A stretch of DNA of 64,000 nucleotides, taken from positions 1 to 64,000 of the forward strand of contig JAWKSY010000008.1 in NCBI GenBank assembly GCA_041402125.1, written 5' to 3'. This document shows positions 9,717 to 18,209 of the stretch, piece by piece. The position numbers were made by a program, and so were the translations under genes. The first letter of the stretch is position 1; each line of letters begins with the position of its first letter. The notes under the pieces are model-generated. The model did no database searches, was not told where the DNA came from, and saw only the letters and a list, made by a program, of their open reading frames with translations. This stretch comes from JAWKSY01 sp041402125 (GTDB taxonomy: Bacteria; Planctomycetota; GCA-002687715; DRQF01).

Positions 9717-10686
9717 TGTCGACGATCCGGTTCCGGGACCGCGAGCACGAGTCCAGGCGGGCGAGACAGTGCTCGAGACGCTCCTCCGCGGCGGCGAGTC
9801 GATCCCGAACTCTCTCGGGCCGGATCTGTCGAGTCCTGCCTCGTCCGTCTCCAGGCGGGAGAGATTGAACCCGGCGCGGACGAGGGAGCTCGAGGCGCGG
9901 CTCGTGGAGAAGGGCTACGTCTTCTCCTGTCGCGCCCGCCCGCGGGGTGATCTCGCGGTCGCGCTCGGCGACGCCGTCCGACGGGTCCCGGCCCGCGTCG
10001 TCGGCCGCGAGCTCCTGAGCGAGACGGTCCTCTCGCTGCGCGTGGAGCCCGAGGCCGCCTTCCCCTTCGAGCCGGGTCAGTACGCGACGCTCCACCGTTC
10101 AGACGGGCTCGCGCGGCCCTACTCGATCGCGAGCCAGCCCGAGGACGGCCCTCTCGAGTTCCAGATCCGGCTCGTGCCGGGCGGCGCGATGACGCCCTGG
10201 CTCTTCGAGTCGGCCGGGGTCGGGGAGGTGGTCGAGGTCTCCGGGCCCGCCGGCGAGTGCGTCTATCGTTCACCCGACCTCGACGAGCCGCTCCTCCTGG
10301 TCGGTTTCGGCACCGGACTCGCGCCGATGTGGGGCATCCTCGGCCGCGCCCGGAGCCGCGGGCCATCGCGGAGAGATCCTGATCGTGCAGGTCGGCCTGC
10401 GACCCGATCGCCTCTATCTCCGCGAGGAGCTCCGCCGTCTCGCGGAGGAGACGCCCGAACCTGCGTTACGTCGCGAGCGTCCTCGAGGGCGACGCCGCTC
10501 GGATCGTCCCCGGCGAGTTCGCCGCCACGCTCGCCGCTCCTGCCCTCGGCGAAGGGATGGCGCGCGCCACCTCGCGAGGCGCTTGATCTCGTCGCGGCCG
10601 CCCAGCGCCGCCTCTTCTCGCCGGGGGCCTCGCCGCCTTCGCCGATCCACGTCGAGCCTTGCTTCGCCAGCGTCGCCGGCGGGTAA
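9717..10686 (+). pseudogene. [2Fe-2S]/FAD oxidoreductase (ferredoxin-NAD(P)H reductase type), frameshifted
   Basis: The reading starts at ATG 9717 (MSTIRFRD). The N-terminal plant-type ferredoxin domain is recognisable from GETVLETLLRGGESIPNS and, in a shifted frame, RAG..ESCLVRLQAGEI. The flavin domain follows: FEPGQYATLHR, RPYSIASQ and the nucleotide-domain start LLLVGFGTGLAPMWG. The C-terminal part is in other frames (GEILIVQVGLRPDRLYLREELRRLAEETP, then LRYVASVLEGDAA), ending IHVEPCFASVAGG. Breaks lie near 9750, 9825-9850, 10365, 10455 and 10570. The domain order matches CDP-6-deoxyglucoseen-reductase-like flavin reductases. It probably supplies electrons to the adjacent globin, doing in two genes what flavohaemoglobin does in one. 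Confidence 0.72.
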
Positions 10687-10696
10687 GAATCGAACC

Positions 10697-11150
10697 ATGC
10701 GACTGACGAGCTACGCCGACTACGCCTCCGGGTGCTGCTCTTCCTGAACGCCCACCGCGATCGCCTCGGTGACGACCGACGAGATCGCGGAGAGCTACAA
10801 GGACCAAAGCACCTCACGAAGATCGTCAGCAGCTCCTCGACCCGGGAGGGCTTCATCGAGTGAAGCGCGGTCGAGGCGGCGGGATGCGCCTCGCGATAGC
10901 CGGAGGACAGCATCAACGTCGGCGCGCCGTCACTGCTGAGCCCTCGCCTCGCGGTGGTCGATACTCGACGAGTCGGCGAACACCTGCGTGATCGCCCCGG
11001 CCTGCGGATTGAAGGGCGTCTTCGCCGAGGCGGTCGAGGCCTTCCTCGGCGTGCTCGATCGCTACTCGCTGGCGGTCATGAACGAGCGCCGCGCGGCGGC
11101 GATACCGCAAGCTCCCTCGCCGCGCTGGTCGAGCGCCCGGGATCCGCGAA
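10697..11150 (+). pseudogene. nsrR: NsrR-like Rrf2-family nitric-oxide-sensing repressor, frameshifted
   Basis: MRLTSYADYA at the start and, after frame corrections, a winged helix (LRVLLFLNAHRDRL, TTDEIAESYK, HLTKIV, GFIE, RGGGMRLA, INVGA) match the Rrf2 family. The segment TCVIAPACGLKGVFAEAVEAFLGVLDRYSLA carries the paired cysteines (C-x5-C) and the C-terminal helix typical of NsrR, which holds an iron-sulfur cluster that nitric oxide destroys. At least six small indels interrupt the frame (near 10728, 10768, 10800, 10830, 10862 and 10900). The true end is uncertain and lies near or inside the downstream repeat. It probably controls the globin-reductase genes just upstream. Confidence 0.72.
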
Positions 11151-11171
11151 CGGATCGAAGAAGGTCTTACA

Positions 11172-11270
11172 GTACGGTGCCAGTCACCGGATGAGCATTT
11201 TCGGGCATCCCGGTTTCGTCAGCGATCGCGGTGGAACGGAAATGTACTCATCCGGTGACTGGCACCATCT
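11172..11270. repeat. REP-like palindromic element, copy B
   Basis: A 20-base perfect inverted repeat: ggtgccagtcaccggatgag at 11176-11195 and its complement at 11247-11266. The central ~50 bases contain GCGATCGCGGTGGAACGGAA. The arm shares its first 11 bases with copy A and resembles the arm of the element at 45472. Confidence 0.85.
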
Positions 11271-11340
11271 TTAGCATCTCCAGGCACCCCGGCTTCGATG
11301 GGGATCGCGGTGGAACGGAAGTTCTCATCGGTGGCTGACT
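11271..11340. repeat. degenerate half copy of the REP-like element, copy C
   Basis: This stretch repeats the centre and right half of copy B directly downstream: GGATCGCGGTGGAACGGAA, then TTCTCATCGGTGGCTGAC in place of TACTCATCCGGTGACTG. It has lost several bases in the arm. It sits just after the 3' end of the minus-strand TlpA-like gene. Confidence 0.65.
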
Positions 11341-11367
11341 ACCCGCTCTCGAAGAATCTCGCGGCCT

Positions 11368-12396
11368 TCACTTCGCGGCGGTGATCTTGCGGGCGGGCGG
11401 CCAGGGGCGTGCCCTCGACCTTCTTCGCGGGGAGCGCTCGACCGGGCCCGCCACCGGAGTCACGCCCTTCGCGGCCGCCTTCTCCTCGAGCTTCGCGACC
11501 GACTTCTCGAGGCGCAGCTCCTCGGCGAAGGCGCGATCCCGCCGCCATTCGGCCTGGAGGTCCGACACGGTGTCGCCGCAGCCCTTGAAGACGCGCGCGG
11601 CCTCGTCGAGCTTCTCCTTCGCCTCGCCGGGGTAGCCTTCCTCGCGACGCTGCTTCGCGCGGTCGACCATCCGCTTCGTGCCCGTCTCGATGTTGGCGAG
11701 GACGAGCCGGCACTGCGCGGCGAGCTCGGCCTCGGTCTGGTCGGAGTCGGCGAGCTTCGACGCGAGGGCCCAGGCCTTGCCGTAGTCGCCCTTCTCGTAG
11801 CTCGCGAGGCGAGGGGAGAGGTCCGGGATCGCGGCGACGAAGAAGGAGGCGAGCAGCGCCTCGACGGTCGCGTCGACCTGTCCCGCCGTCTCCGCCGTCG
11901 CGTTGAAGTCGTGCCAGCGGACGGTTCCCTCGGCGTCGAGAACGACGGTGGTCGGCGTCCCGTAGGACCCGCCGAAGCCGAGGATCTTCACCGACTTCTC
12001 CTCCGCGTCGCGCATGACCGGGAAGGTCCACTTCTCGCTCTCGAGGCGCTTCTTGATGCCCGCCTCGTCCGCCATCCAGGGGTACTGCTCCTTCTCGAAG
12101 GCGGTCGCGATGGCGACCACCGCGACGCGCTCGTCGCCGCGGAAGCGCTCGAAGAGCTTCTGGGCGTGGGGGAGGGAGTTCGACATGCAGGTCGGGCAGC
12201 CGACCTGGAAGACGTCGAGCACGACGATCTTCCCGCGCAGGCCCTCCGCGCTCCAGGCCTCGCCCTGGAGGGAGTGCGAGAGCGCGAGCTCGGGGAGCGG
12301 CTTGCCCAGGATCGGGCTCTTGCGCTGCGCGGCGAGCGGCGTCGGCGCGAGGGTGAGGACGAGGGCGAGCCAGGGAGCGAGAACCGTGCGCGGCAT
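11368..12396 (-). CDS. secreted TlpA-like thioredoxin-fold protein with long C-terminal extension
   Basis: A 342-residue periplasmic protein. A signal peptide (LALVLTLAPTPLAA, cleaved near residue 23) is followed by a thioredoxin-like domain. LRGKIVVLDVFQVGCPTC carries the redox pair C67-P-T-C70, and GTPTTVVLDAEG is the cis-proline strand. Family members reduce or exchange disulfides, for example in cytochrome maturation. The C-terminal ~160 residues are helical and charged, with two further cysteines (AAQCRLVL and FKGCGD). A very strong ribosome binding site GAGGAGGTC precedes the ATG. The last ~25 residues in this frame are arginine/proline-rich, while another frame reads AKKVEGTPLAAR, so a compensated frameshift near the end is possible. 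Confidence 0.82.
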   Translation of the reverse strand: MPRTVLAPWLALVLTLAPTPLAAQRKSPILGKPLPELALSHSLQGEAWSAEGLRGKIVVLDVFQVGCPTCMSNSLPHAQKLFERFRGDERVAVVAIATAFEKEQYPWMADEAGIKKRLESEKWTFPVMRDAEEKSVKILGFGGSYGTPTTVVLDAEGTVRWHDFNATAETAGQVDATVEALLASFFVAAIPDLSPRLASYEKGDYGKAWALASKLADSDQTEAELAAQCRLVLANIETGTKRMVDRAKQRREEGYPGEAKEKLDEAARVFKGCGDTVSDLQAEWRRDRAFAEELRLEKSVAKLEEKAAAKGVTPVAGPVERSPRRRSRARPWPPARKITAAK

Positions 12397-12480
12397 GGGA
12401 AGACCTCCTCGGATCCGGTTGTACTCCCGGGGACGCGTCCCGGAGGTATCCGACGCCCGAAAAACCCGGGCGATCCGGAA

Positions 12481-13146
12481 TCAGCCGCCGAACAGGCGGA
12501 GGAGGTCGCCGCCGATCGCGACGAAGGCGTTGCTCCAGGCGTCCTCGCGCAGGAATTCCGTCTCCTGGGCCGGGTTGCCGATGAAGGGGCGCAGCACCCA
12601 GGCGAACTGGATCGAGACGAAGACGTAGAGGAGGAGCCAGAGATTCCGGGGCACGCGGTGCCGCGCGTCGCGCGCGATGAGGGGCCGGTAGTGCCGGGCG
12701 AGCACGCTCTGGCCCGCGAGCGCGCCGAGGAGGAAGGGGATCCCGTTGAAGTTCGTGGCGAGGACGTAGTCCTCGGTGGACACGTAGACGAGGACCGGCC
12801 ACGGCGCCATCGCGAGGAGACAGACCGCCAGGACGGCCTGCGCCGCGAGGATGCCGCGGAGGGCGGCGCTGAAGTCGTCGCGGAGGCCCATCACCGAGTT
12901 GAGCACGTAGAAGCTCGGCACGCATATGATGGTCGAGACCCCGAGGAGCAGCGGCACCTTCACGCCGGAGTAGAGCATCTGCAGCGGCCGCGCGCCGAAG
13001 CTGCCCATCGCGAGGCCGTATCCGAATCCGCCCAGCACCGCGATGAGGGCGATCATCCCGACGGGCACGTGGCCCCGGCCGACCGCGAAGGGACCGCGGG
13101 TGCGGATGAGATCCTCGATTCCGATCGCGAGGGCCGGGACTCTCAT
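12481..13146 (-). CDS. multi-span membrane protein of unknown function (paralogue 2)
   Basis: A 221-residue protein with about six hydrophobic helices. It is paralogous to the gene directly upstream: both carry a motif QFAWVLRPFIGNP / QMGWILRPFIGTP near the C-terminus followed by an acidic-aromatic segment (EFLRE / EFEWFR), and both have a GYGLAMGSFGA / CYGLFMGLYGF motif after the first helix. It starts one base after the upstream stop codon (TGAGATG), so the two are probably translated together. I do not recognise a function. Similar pairs occur in planctomycete genomes by my recollection, but that cannot be checked here. Confidence 0.75.
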   Translation of the reverse strand: MRVPALAIGIEDLIRTRGPFAVGRGHVPVGMIALIAVLGGFGYGLAMGSFGARPLQMLYSGVKVPLLLGVSTIICVPSFYVLNSVMGLRDDFSAALRGILAAQAVLAVCLLAMAPWPVLVYVSTEDYVLATNFNGIPFLLGALAGQSVLARHYRPLIARDARHRVPRNLWLLLYVFVSIQFAWVLRPFIGNPAQETEFLREDAWSNAFVAIGGDLLRLFGG

Positions 13147-13147
13147 C

Positions 13148-14035
13148 TCAGCCGAAGAGCGCGGTGATCGCCTTCACGAGGCCGGTGGCGAAGCTGCCCG
13201 TGCGCGGGCGGAACCACTCGAACTCGCGGTCGGGCGTCCCGATGAAGGGCCGCAGGATCCAGCCCATCTGGCAGCCGACGATGCCGTAGATGACGATCCA
13301 CACCCGGAAGATCGCCCGCGCCGCGTCGGACTGGGGCGTTCCCCGGCCGCGCACGAGCGGCTCGTGACGACGGGCGGGGCCGGGAATCGGCGCGACCTCG
13401 TCCGGACCGAGCCCCGCGGGAGCGGGCGCGGCGTCCGGCGCGGTCTCGCCCTCGAGGGCGACGGGCGGCGCCTCCGTCTCCGCCTTCGCGGCGACCTCGT
13501 CCTCGGCGCCGGATCTCGCGTCGCGCTCCTCCTGGCCGGAGATGATCGCGTCGAGCGCCCGGCGCAGGAACGTCAGGCCGATGATGCCCGAGACCCCGAA
13601 GAAGAAGACGTTCAGGAGCACCATGAACGGGTAGGCGTCGGTGCTGAAGGTGAAGAAGGCCGTGATCGGCCCGAAGCTGGCCAGGACCGCCAGGTTGATC
13701 GCGATGGCGGCGAAGAGGAGCTTCATCGTCTCCTGCGCCCGGCAGCGCGAACCCGCCAGGGCCGAGAAGACGTAGAGCGAGGGGCAGGTCACGAAGAGGG
13801 TGGCGAGGAAGACGAGCGGCACCTTCACCGCCGAGGCGAAGAGCTGCTGGGCGGTGCCGTTGTCGGGGCGGAGGAAGCCGTAGAGCCCCATGAACAGGCC
13901 GTAGCAGACGCCGAAGGCGGTGCTGATCATGAGGAGCCGCCGGCCGGGGAGCGCGACCTTTCCGGATCGGAGGGTCGCGTCGTCCGTGAACTCGCCGCGG
14001 AGGAGGCGATCGACCTCCTGCAGGATCGTCTTCAT
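13148..14035 (-). CDS. multi-span membrane protein of unknown function (paralogue 1)
   Basis: About 295 residues from ATG 14035 (an in-frame ATG at 14050 adds five residues). An N-terminal amphipathic stretch (MKTILQEVDRLLRGEFT) precedes four or five membrane helices. A polar, alanine/proline/glutamate-rich insert of ~65 residues follows (about residues 170-235), then a final helix and the QMGWILRPFIGTP motif shared with the next gene. The insert is absent from the paralogue. It is first of a minus-strand set (this gene, its paralogue, then the TlpA-like gene), divergent from aspS. No catalytic motif is visible; a two-subunit membrane complex is an inference. Confidence 0.72.
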   Translation of the reverse strand: MKTILQEVDRLLRGEFTDDATLRSGKVALPGRRLLMISTAFGVCYGLFMGLYGFLRPDNGTAQQLFASAVKVPLVFLATLFVTCPSLYVFSALAGSRCRAQETMKLLFAAIAINLAVLASFGPITAFFTFSTDAYPFMVLLNVFFFGVSGIIGLTFLRRALDAIISGQEERDARSGAEDEVAAKAETEAPPVALEGETAPDAAPAPAGLGPDEVAPIPGPARRHEPLVRGRGTPQSDAARAIFRVWIVIYGIVGCQMGWILRPFIGTPDREFEWFRPRTGSFATGLVKAITALFG

Positions 14036-14218
14036 GGCTCTGGTCCTCACTCGCCGGGTCGGGATTCGCGACCCATGCGCCCCTTCTAATCTTTGCTTTG
14101 CAAAGTAACAAGCAAAAAGCGGCGCGGGGTCGCGAACGGGGGCCGGGGGGCGAGGGACTCACTTTTGGGGGCCCGGGGCCCTCGCTATCCTGCGCCGATC
14201 CCCAGGGAGGACCGATCG

Positions 14219-15985
14219 ATGAAGCTCAAACGCACCCACACCTGCGGCGAACTCCGCGGCAGCGACGCGGGCCAGGTGGTGACCCTCAACGGCTGGGTCA
14301 ACAGCCGCCGGAACCTCGGCGGGCTCTACTTCGTCGATCTCCGCGACCGCTACGGCATCACGCAGGTCAACATCGACCAGGCGAAGGTCCCGGACATCGA
14401 TCAGCTCGGCCGCGAGACGGTGATCGCGGTGCGGGGCACGGTGGCGCTGCGTCCCGAGGGGAACCTCAACTCCGAGCGCGCCACCGGCGCGGTCGAGATC
14501 CACTGCGAGGAGCTCGAGATCCTCGGCCCCTCGGCCGTCCCGCCCTTCGAGGTCGTCGACGAGGTCAGCGCGAGCGAGGAGACGCGCATGCGTCACCGCT
14601 ACGTCGACATGCGCCGTCCCCGCCTGAAGGAGGCCATCGTCACCCGGAGCCGGATCTGCCAGATCATCCGCGAGGTCTTCCACGGCGAGGACTTCGTCGA
14701 GGTCGAGACGCCGCTCCTGATGAAGACCACGCCCGAGGGCGCCCGCGACTTCATCGTCCCGTCGCGCCTCCACCACGGCGAGGTCTACGCGCTCCCCCAG
14801 TCGCCCCAGCTCCTCAAGCAGACGCTGATGGTCAGCGGGATGGACCGCTACTTCCAGATCTGCAAGTGCCTCCGCGACGAGGACCTCCGCGCCGACCGGC
14901 AGCCGGAGTTCACGCAGCTTGACATGGAGATGTCCTTCGTCGAGCCCGACGACGTCTTCGGCGTCATCGAGAAGACGCTGGGGCGCCTCTACCGCGAGAT
15001 CCTCGGCCACGAGCTGCCCGAGCGCTTCCCCCGCATGACCTACGCGGAGGCCATGCGTCGCTACGGCATCGACAAGCCCGACACGCGCTTCGGGCTCGAG
15101 CTCGAGGACGTCTCGGATCTCGCGGCGGGCTGCGGTTTCAAGGTCTTCGAGGGAGCGGTGGCCTCCGGCGGCTCGGTGCGCTGCATCCACGTCCCGGGCG
15201 GCGCCGAGCTCGCGCGCAAGCAGGTCGACCGTCTCGAGGCGGTGGCGAAGGAGTACGGCGCGAAGGGCCTCGCCTGGTTCAAGGTGACGGCCGAGGGCAA
15301 GACCGGCCCGGTGGCGAAGTTCCTCTCCGACGAGACGACCGACGCCGTGCTCGAGCGGGTCGGCGGCGGCGAGGGGTCGCTCGTGGTCTTCGTGGCCGAC
15401 CGCAAGGACGTCGTCTTCGCCGCGCTGGCGCGCGTGCGCCTCGCCCTCGGTCGCGAGCTCGGCCTCATCGACGAGTCGCGGACGGACGTCCTCTGGATCA
15501 CCGACTTCCCGCTCTTCGAGCAGGACCCGGACACCGGCGCCTGGATGGCCATGCACCACATGTTCACGATGCCGCAGGAGGAGCTGCCGGAGCAGCCCTC
15601 CGCCGCGCTCGCCGACATCAAGGGCCACCTCTACGACCTCGTCGTGAACGGCAACGAGATGGGTTCGGGCAGCGTCCGGATCCACCGTCCCGATCTCCAG
15701 CGCCGCGTCTTCGACCTCGTCGGGATGGGAGAGGAGGAGGTCGAGGCGAAGTTCGGCTGGTTCCTGCGGGCTCTCGAGTACGGCGCGCCGCCGCACGGCG
15801 GCATCGCGCTCGGCGTCGACCGGCTCGTGATGGTCATGCTCGGCTACGACAACATCCGGGACGTCATCGCCTTCCCGAAGAACGCGAGCGGCATCTGCCC
15901 CATGATGGAGGCGCCCTCGCCGGCCGTCGGCGACGCCTTCGAGGCCCTCGGACTGCGGGTCGTCGAGCCGCCGAGCGCCGACTGA
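14219..15985 (+). CDS. aspS: aspartyl-tRNA synthetase (bacterial type)
   Basis: A 588-residue class II synthetase that charges tRNA-Asp. The N-terminal OB-fold anticodon domain carries GWVNSRRNLGGLYFVDLRDR. Motif 2 is in CLRDEDLRADRQPEFTQLDMEM, the bacterial GAD insertion lies at about residues 300-420, and motif 3 is GGIALGVDRLVMVMLG near the C-terminus. The ATG is preceded by GGGAGGACC. Whether it is discriminating or also charges tRNA-Asn cannot be decided here. Confidence 0.97.
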   Translation: MKLKRTHTCGELRGSDAGQVVTLNGWVNSRRNLGGLYFVDLRDRYGITQVNIDQAKVPDIDQLGRETVIAVRGTVALRPEGNLNSERATGAVEIHCEELEILGPSAVPPFEVVDEVSASEETRMRHRYVDMRRPRLKEAIVTRSRICQIIREVFHGEDFVEVETPLLMKTTPEGARDFIVPSRLHHGEVYALPQSPQLLKQTLMVSGMDRYFQICKCLRDEDLRADRQPEFTQLDMEMSFVEPDDVFGVIEKTLGRLYREILGHELPERFPRMTYAEAMRRYGIDKPDTRFGLELEDVSDLAAGCGFKVFEGAVASGGSVRCIHVPGGAELARKQVDRLEAVAKEYGAKGLAWFKVTAEGKTGPVAKFLSDETTDAVLERVGGGEGSLVVFVADRKDVVFAALARVRLALGRELGLIDESRTDVLWITDFPLFEQDPDTGAWMAMHHMFTMPQEELPEQPSAALADIKGHLYDLVVNGNEMGSGSVRIHRPDLQRRVFDLVGMGEEEVEAKFGWFLRALEYGAPPHGGIALGVDRLVMVMLGYDNIRDVIAFPKNASGICPMMEAPSPAVGDAFEALGLRVVEPPSAD

Positions 15986-16002
15986 GCCTTCCGCGGGGGC
16001 GT

Positions 16003-16033
16003 TCACAAGTCGCTGTCCTGTGGCGACTTGTGA
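16003..16033 (+). terminator. hairpin between aspS and thrS
   Basis: A perfect 11-bp stem (tcacaagtcgc at 16003-16013 with gcgacttgtga at 16023-16033) has a nine-base loop. No T-run follows, so it may be a terminator of unusual type or a leader structure for thrS. The rest of the 186-base gap shows no gene. Confidence 0.4.
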
Positions 16034-16171
16034 GCGTGCCCGCGCGGTTGTTCCCCCGACTCCGCCGTGCTACAACGCCCGACCGATGCTCGACCGGGAC
16101 GGCTCCCGTCCGTCCCCGCGCCGAGTCCGGGCGTCTGCTTTCAACTCGTTTCTATGCAAGGGTTTAGGGCC

Positions 16172-18106
16172 ATGTCCGCCGCAGGAATGATCAAGGTGAC
16201 GCTCCCCGACGGGAGCCAGCGAGAGCTCGAGGCCGGTCAGTCGGTGCTCGATCTCGCGACCGCGATCGGTCCGGGCCTGGCCAAGGCGACCCTCGGCGCG
16301 AAGCTCGACGGCGGCTCCGAGATCATCGATCTCCGCGCGCCCCTCGTGCGCGACTGCTCGATCGAGATCGTGACGACGAAGAGCGAGGACGGACTCCACG
16401 TGATCCGCCACTCGGCGAGTCACGTCATGGCCGACGCGATCCTCCAGATCTTCCCCGAGGCGAAGCTCTCCATCGGTCCCTCGACGGACGAGGGCTTCTA
16501 CTACGACATCGACCTCGAGCATCGCCTCACGGACGAGGACCTCGAGGCGATTGAGCGGAAGATGGGCGAGATCATCAAGGCCGACACGCCCTTCGTGCGC
16601 TGCGCGGCCGATCGCGAGGAGAGCCTCGAGCGCTACCGCCGCGACGGCGAGATCTACAAGGTCGAGCTCATCGAGGGCTTCGATCCCGCCGAACCGATCA
16701 GCACCTACCGCCACGGCGAGGGTCGCTTCGAGGACCTCTGTCGCGGTCCGCACGTCCCGAGCACGGGCTACGTGAAGGCCTGGAAGGTCCTCAAGGTCGC
16801 GGGCGCCTACTGGCGCGGCGACGAGAACCGCCAGATGCTGCAGCGCGTCTACGGCACGGCGTTCAACGACAAGAAGGACCTCGCCCTCTACCTCGAACGA
16901 CTCGAGGAGGCGAAGAAGCGCGATCACCGCAAGCTCGGCAAGGAGCTCGGTCTCGTCGCCTTCAGCCCGATGGCTCCGGCCAGTCCCTTCTTCCTCCCGA
17001 AGGGCGCGACGCTCTACAACCTCCTGCAGGACTACGTCCGCGGGAAGTACCGCGTCTACGGCTACCAGGAGGTCATCACGCCGCAGATCCTCGACGTCGA
17101 GCTCTGGAAGCGCTCGGGGCACTGGGACAAGTACCAGGAGAACATGTTCTTCACGAGCTTCGACAAGGCGGAGTACGGCGTGAAGCCGATGAACTGCCCC
17201 TGTCACGCTCTCATGTTCGCGATGGGACTGCCCAGCTACCGCGACCTGCCGATCCGCTACGCCGACTTCGGCCGCCTGCACCGCTACGAGCGCGCCGGCG
17301 CGACGTCCGGCCTGACGCGCGTGCGCAGCTTCGCGCAGGACGACGCGCACATCTTCTGCCGCGAGGATCAGATCGGCGAGGAGATCGCGAAGGTCATCCG
17401 GATGATCAAGGAGGTCTACGTCGACTTCCGGTTCGAGGAGATCGGCGTCTACCTCTCGACGCGCCCCGAGGTCTCCGTCGGCAGCGACGAGGTCTGGGAG
17501 AAGGCCGAGGCGGGCCTGCGCGCCGCGCTGGCCGAGAACGGCGTCGAGTACGAGGTCAACGAGGGCGACGGCGCTTTCTACGGCCCGAAGATCGACTTCG
17601 TCGTCTTCGACGCGCTCCACCGCGAGTGGCAGCTCGGCACGGTCCAGCTCGACTTCAACATGCCGATGCGCTTCGGACTCGAGTACGTCGACCCCGAGGG
17701 CAAGAAGGCCTGTCCGGTCATGGTCCACCGCGCGGTGCTCGGCTCGCTCGAGCGCTTCATGGGCATCGCGATCGAGCACTTCGCCGGGGCCTTCCCGCTC
17801 TGGCTGGCGCCGGTCCAGGTCCGGGTGGCGACGATCAACGACGACTGCCGAGCCTGGGGCGAGGAGGTCGTGAAGACCCTCTCCGAGCAGGGCTTCCGGG
17901 TCGAGGGCGACTTCGAGAACGCCAAGATCGGGGCCAAGATCCGCAACGCCCAGCTCGAGAAGATCCCCTACGTGGCCGTCATCGGCGCCCGCGAGGTGGA
18001 GAACCGCGAGATCGCGGTGCGCGAGCGGGGCGGGGTGGACCACGGCACGACCTCGGTCGAGGCCTTTTGCGGTAGGATGCGCGACCGCGTCGCGGCCAAG
18101 GATTGA
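16172..18106 (+). CDS. thrS: threonyl-tRNA synthetase
   Basis: A 644-residue class II enzyme with the full domain set. The TGS domain comes first (MIKVTLPDGSQRELEAGQS). The editing domain has HSASHVMADAI and the zinc-type YRHGEGRFEDLCRGPH. The catalytic core includes MNCPCHALMFA and the motif-2 loop RYERAGATSGLTRVRSFAQDDAH, and the C-terminal anticodon domain begins near LAPVQVRVATIN. The ATG at 16172 gives the standard N-terminus; two in-frame upstream candidates would add up to 35 unconserved residues. It is the first gene of a thrS-infC-rpmI-rplT-pheST cluster as in many bacteria. Confidence 0.96.
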   Translation: MSAAGMIKVTLPDGSQRELEAGQSVLDLATAIGPGLAKATLGAKLDGGSEIIDLRAPLVRDCSIEIVTTKSEDGLHVIRHSASHVMADAILQIFPEAKLSIGPSTDEGFYYDIDLEHRLTDEDLEAIERKMGEIIKADTPFVRCAADREESLERYRRDGEIYKVELIEGFDPAEPISTYRHGEGRFEDLCRGPHVPSTGYVKAWKVLKVAGAYWRGDENRQMLQRVYGTAFNDKKDLALYLERLEEAKKRDHRKLGKELGLVAFSPMAPASPFFLPKGATLYNLLQDYVRGKYRVYGYQEVITPQILDVELWKRSGHWDKYQENMFFTSFDKAEYGVKPMNCPCHALMFAMGLPSYRDLPIRYADFGRLHRYERAGATSGLTRVRSFAQDDAHIFCREDQIGEEIAKVIRMIKEVYVDFRFEEIGVYLSTRPEVSVGSDEVWEKAEAGLRAALAENGVEYEVNEGDGAFYGPKIDFVVFDALHREWQLGTVQLDFNMPMRFGLEYVDPEGKKACPVMVHRAVLGSLERFMGIAIEHFAGAFPLWLAPVQVRVATINDDCRAWGEEVVKTLSEQGFRVEGDFENAKIGAKIRNAQLEKIPYVAVIGAREVENREIAVRERGGVDHGTTSVEAFCGRMRDRVAAKD

Positions 18107-18209
18107 TGTCCCGGCGCGGCGGAGGAGCCGCGACCGGATCGAGCGCGCTCCGCGGGGCGCCCATGGATGAGGAGTCACCGAGAATCGTGATGATGCAGGA
18201 GATGAGTTC

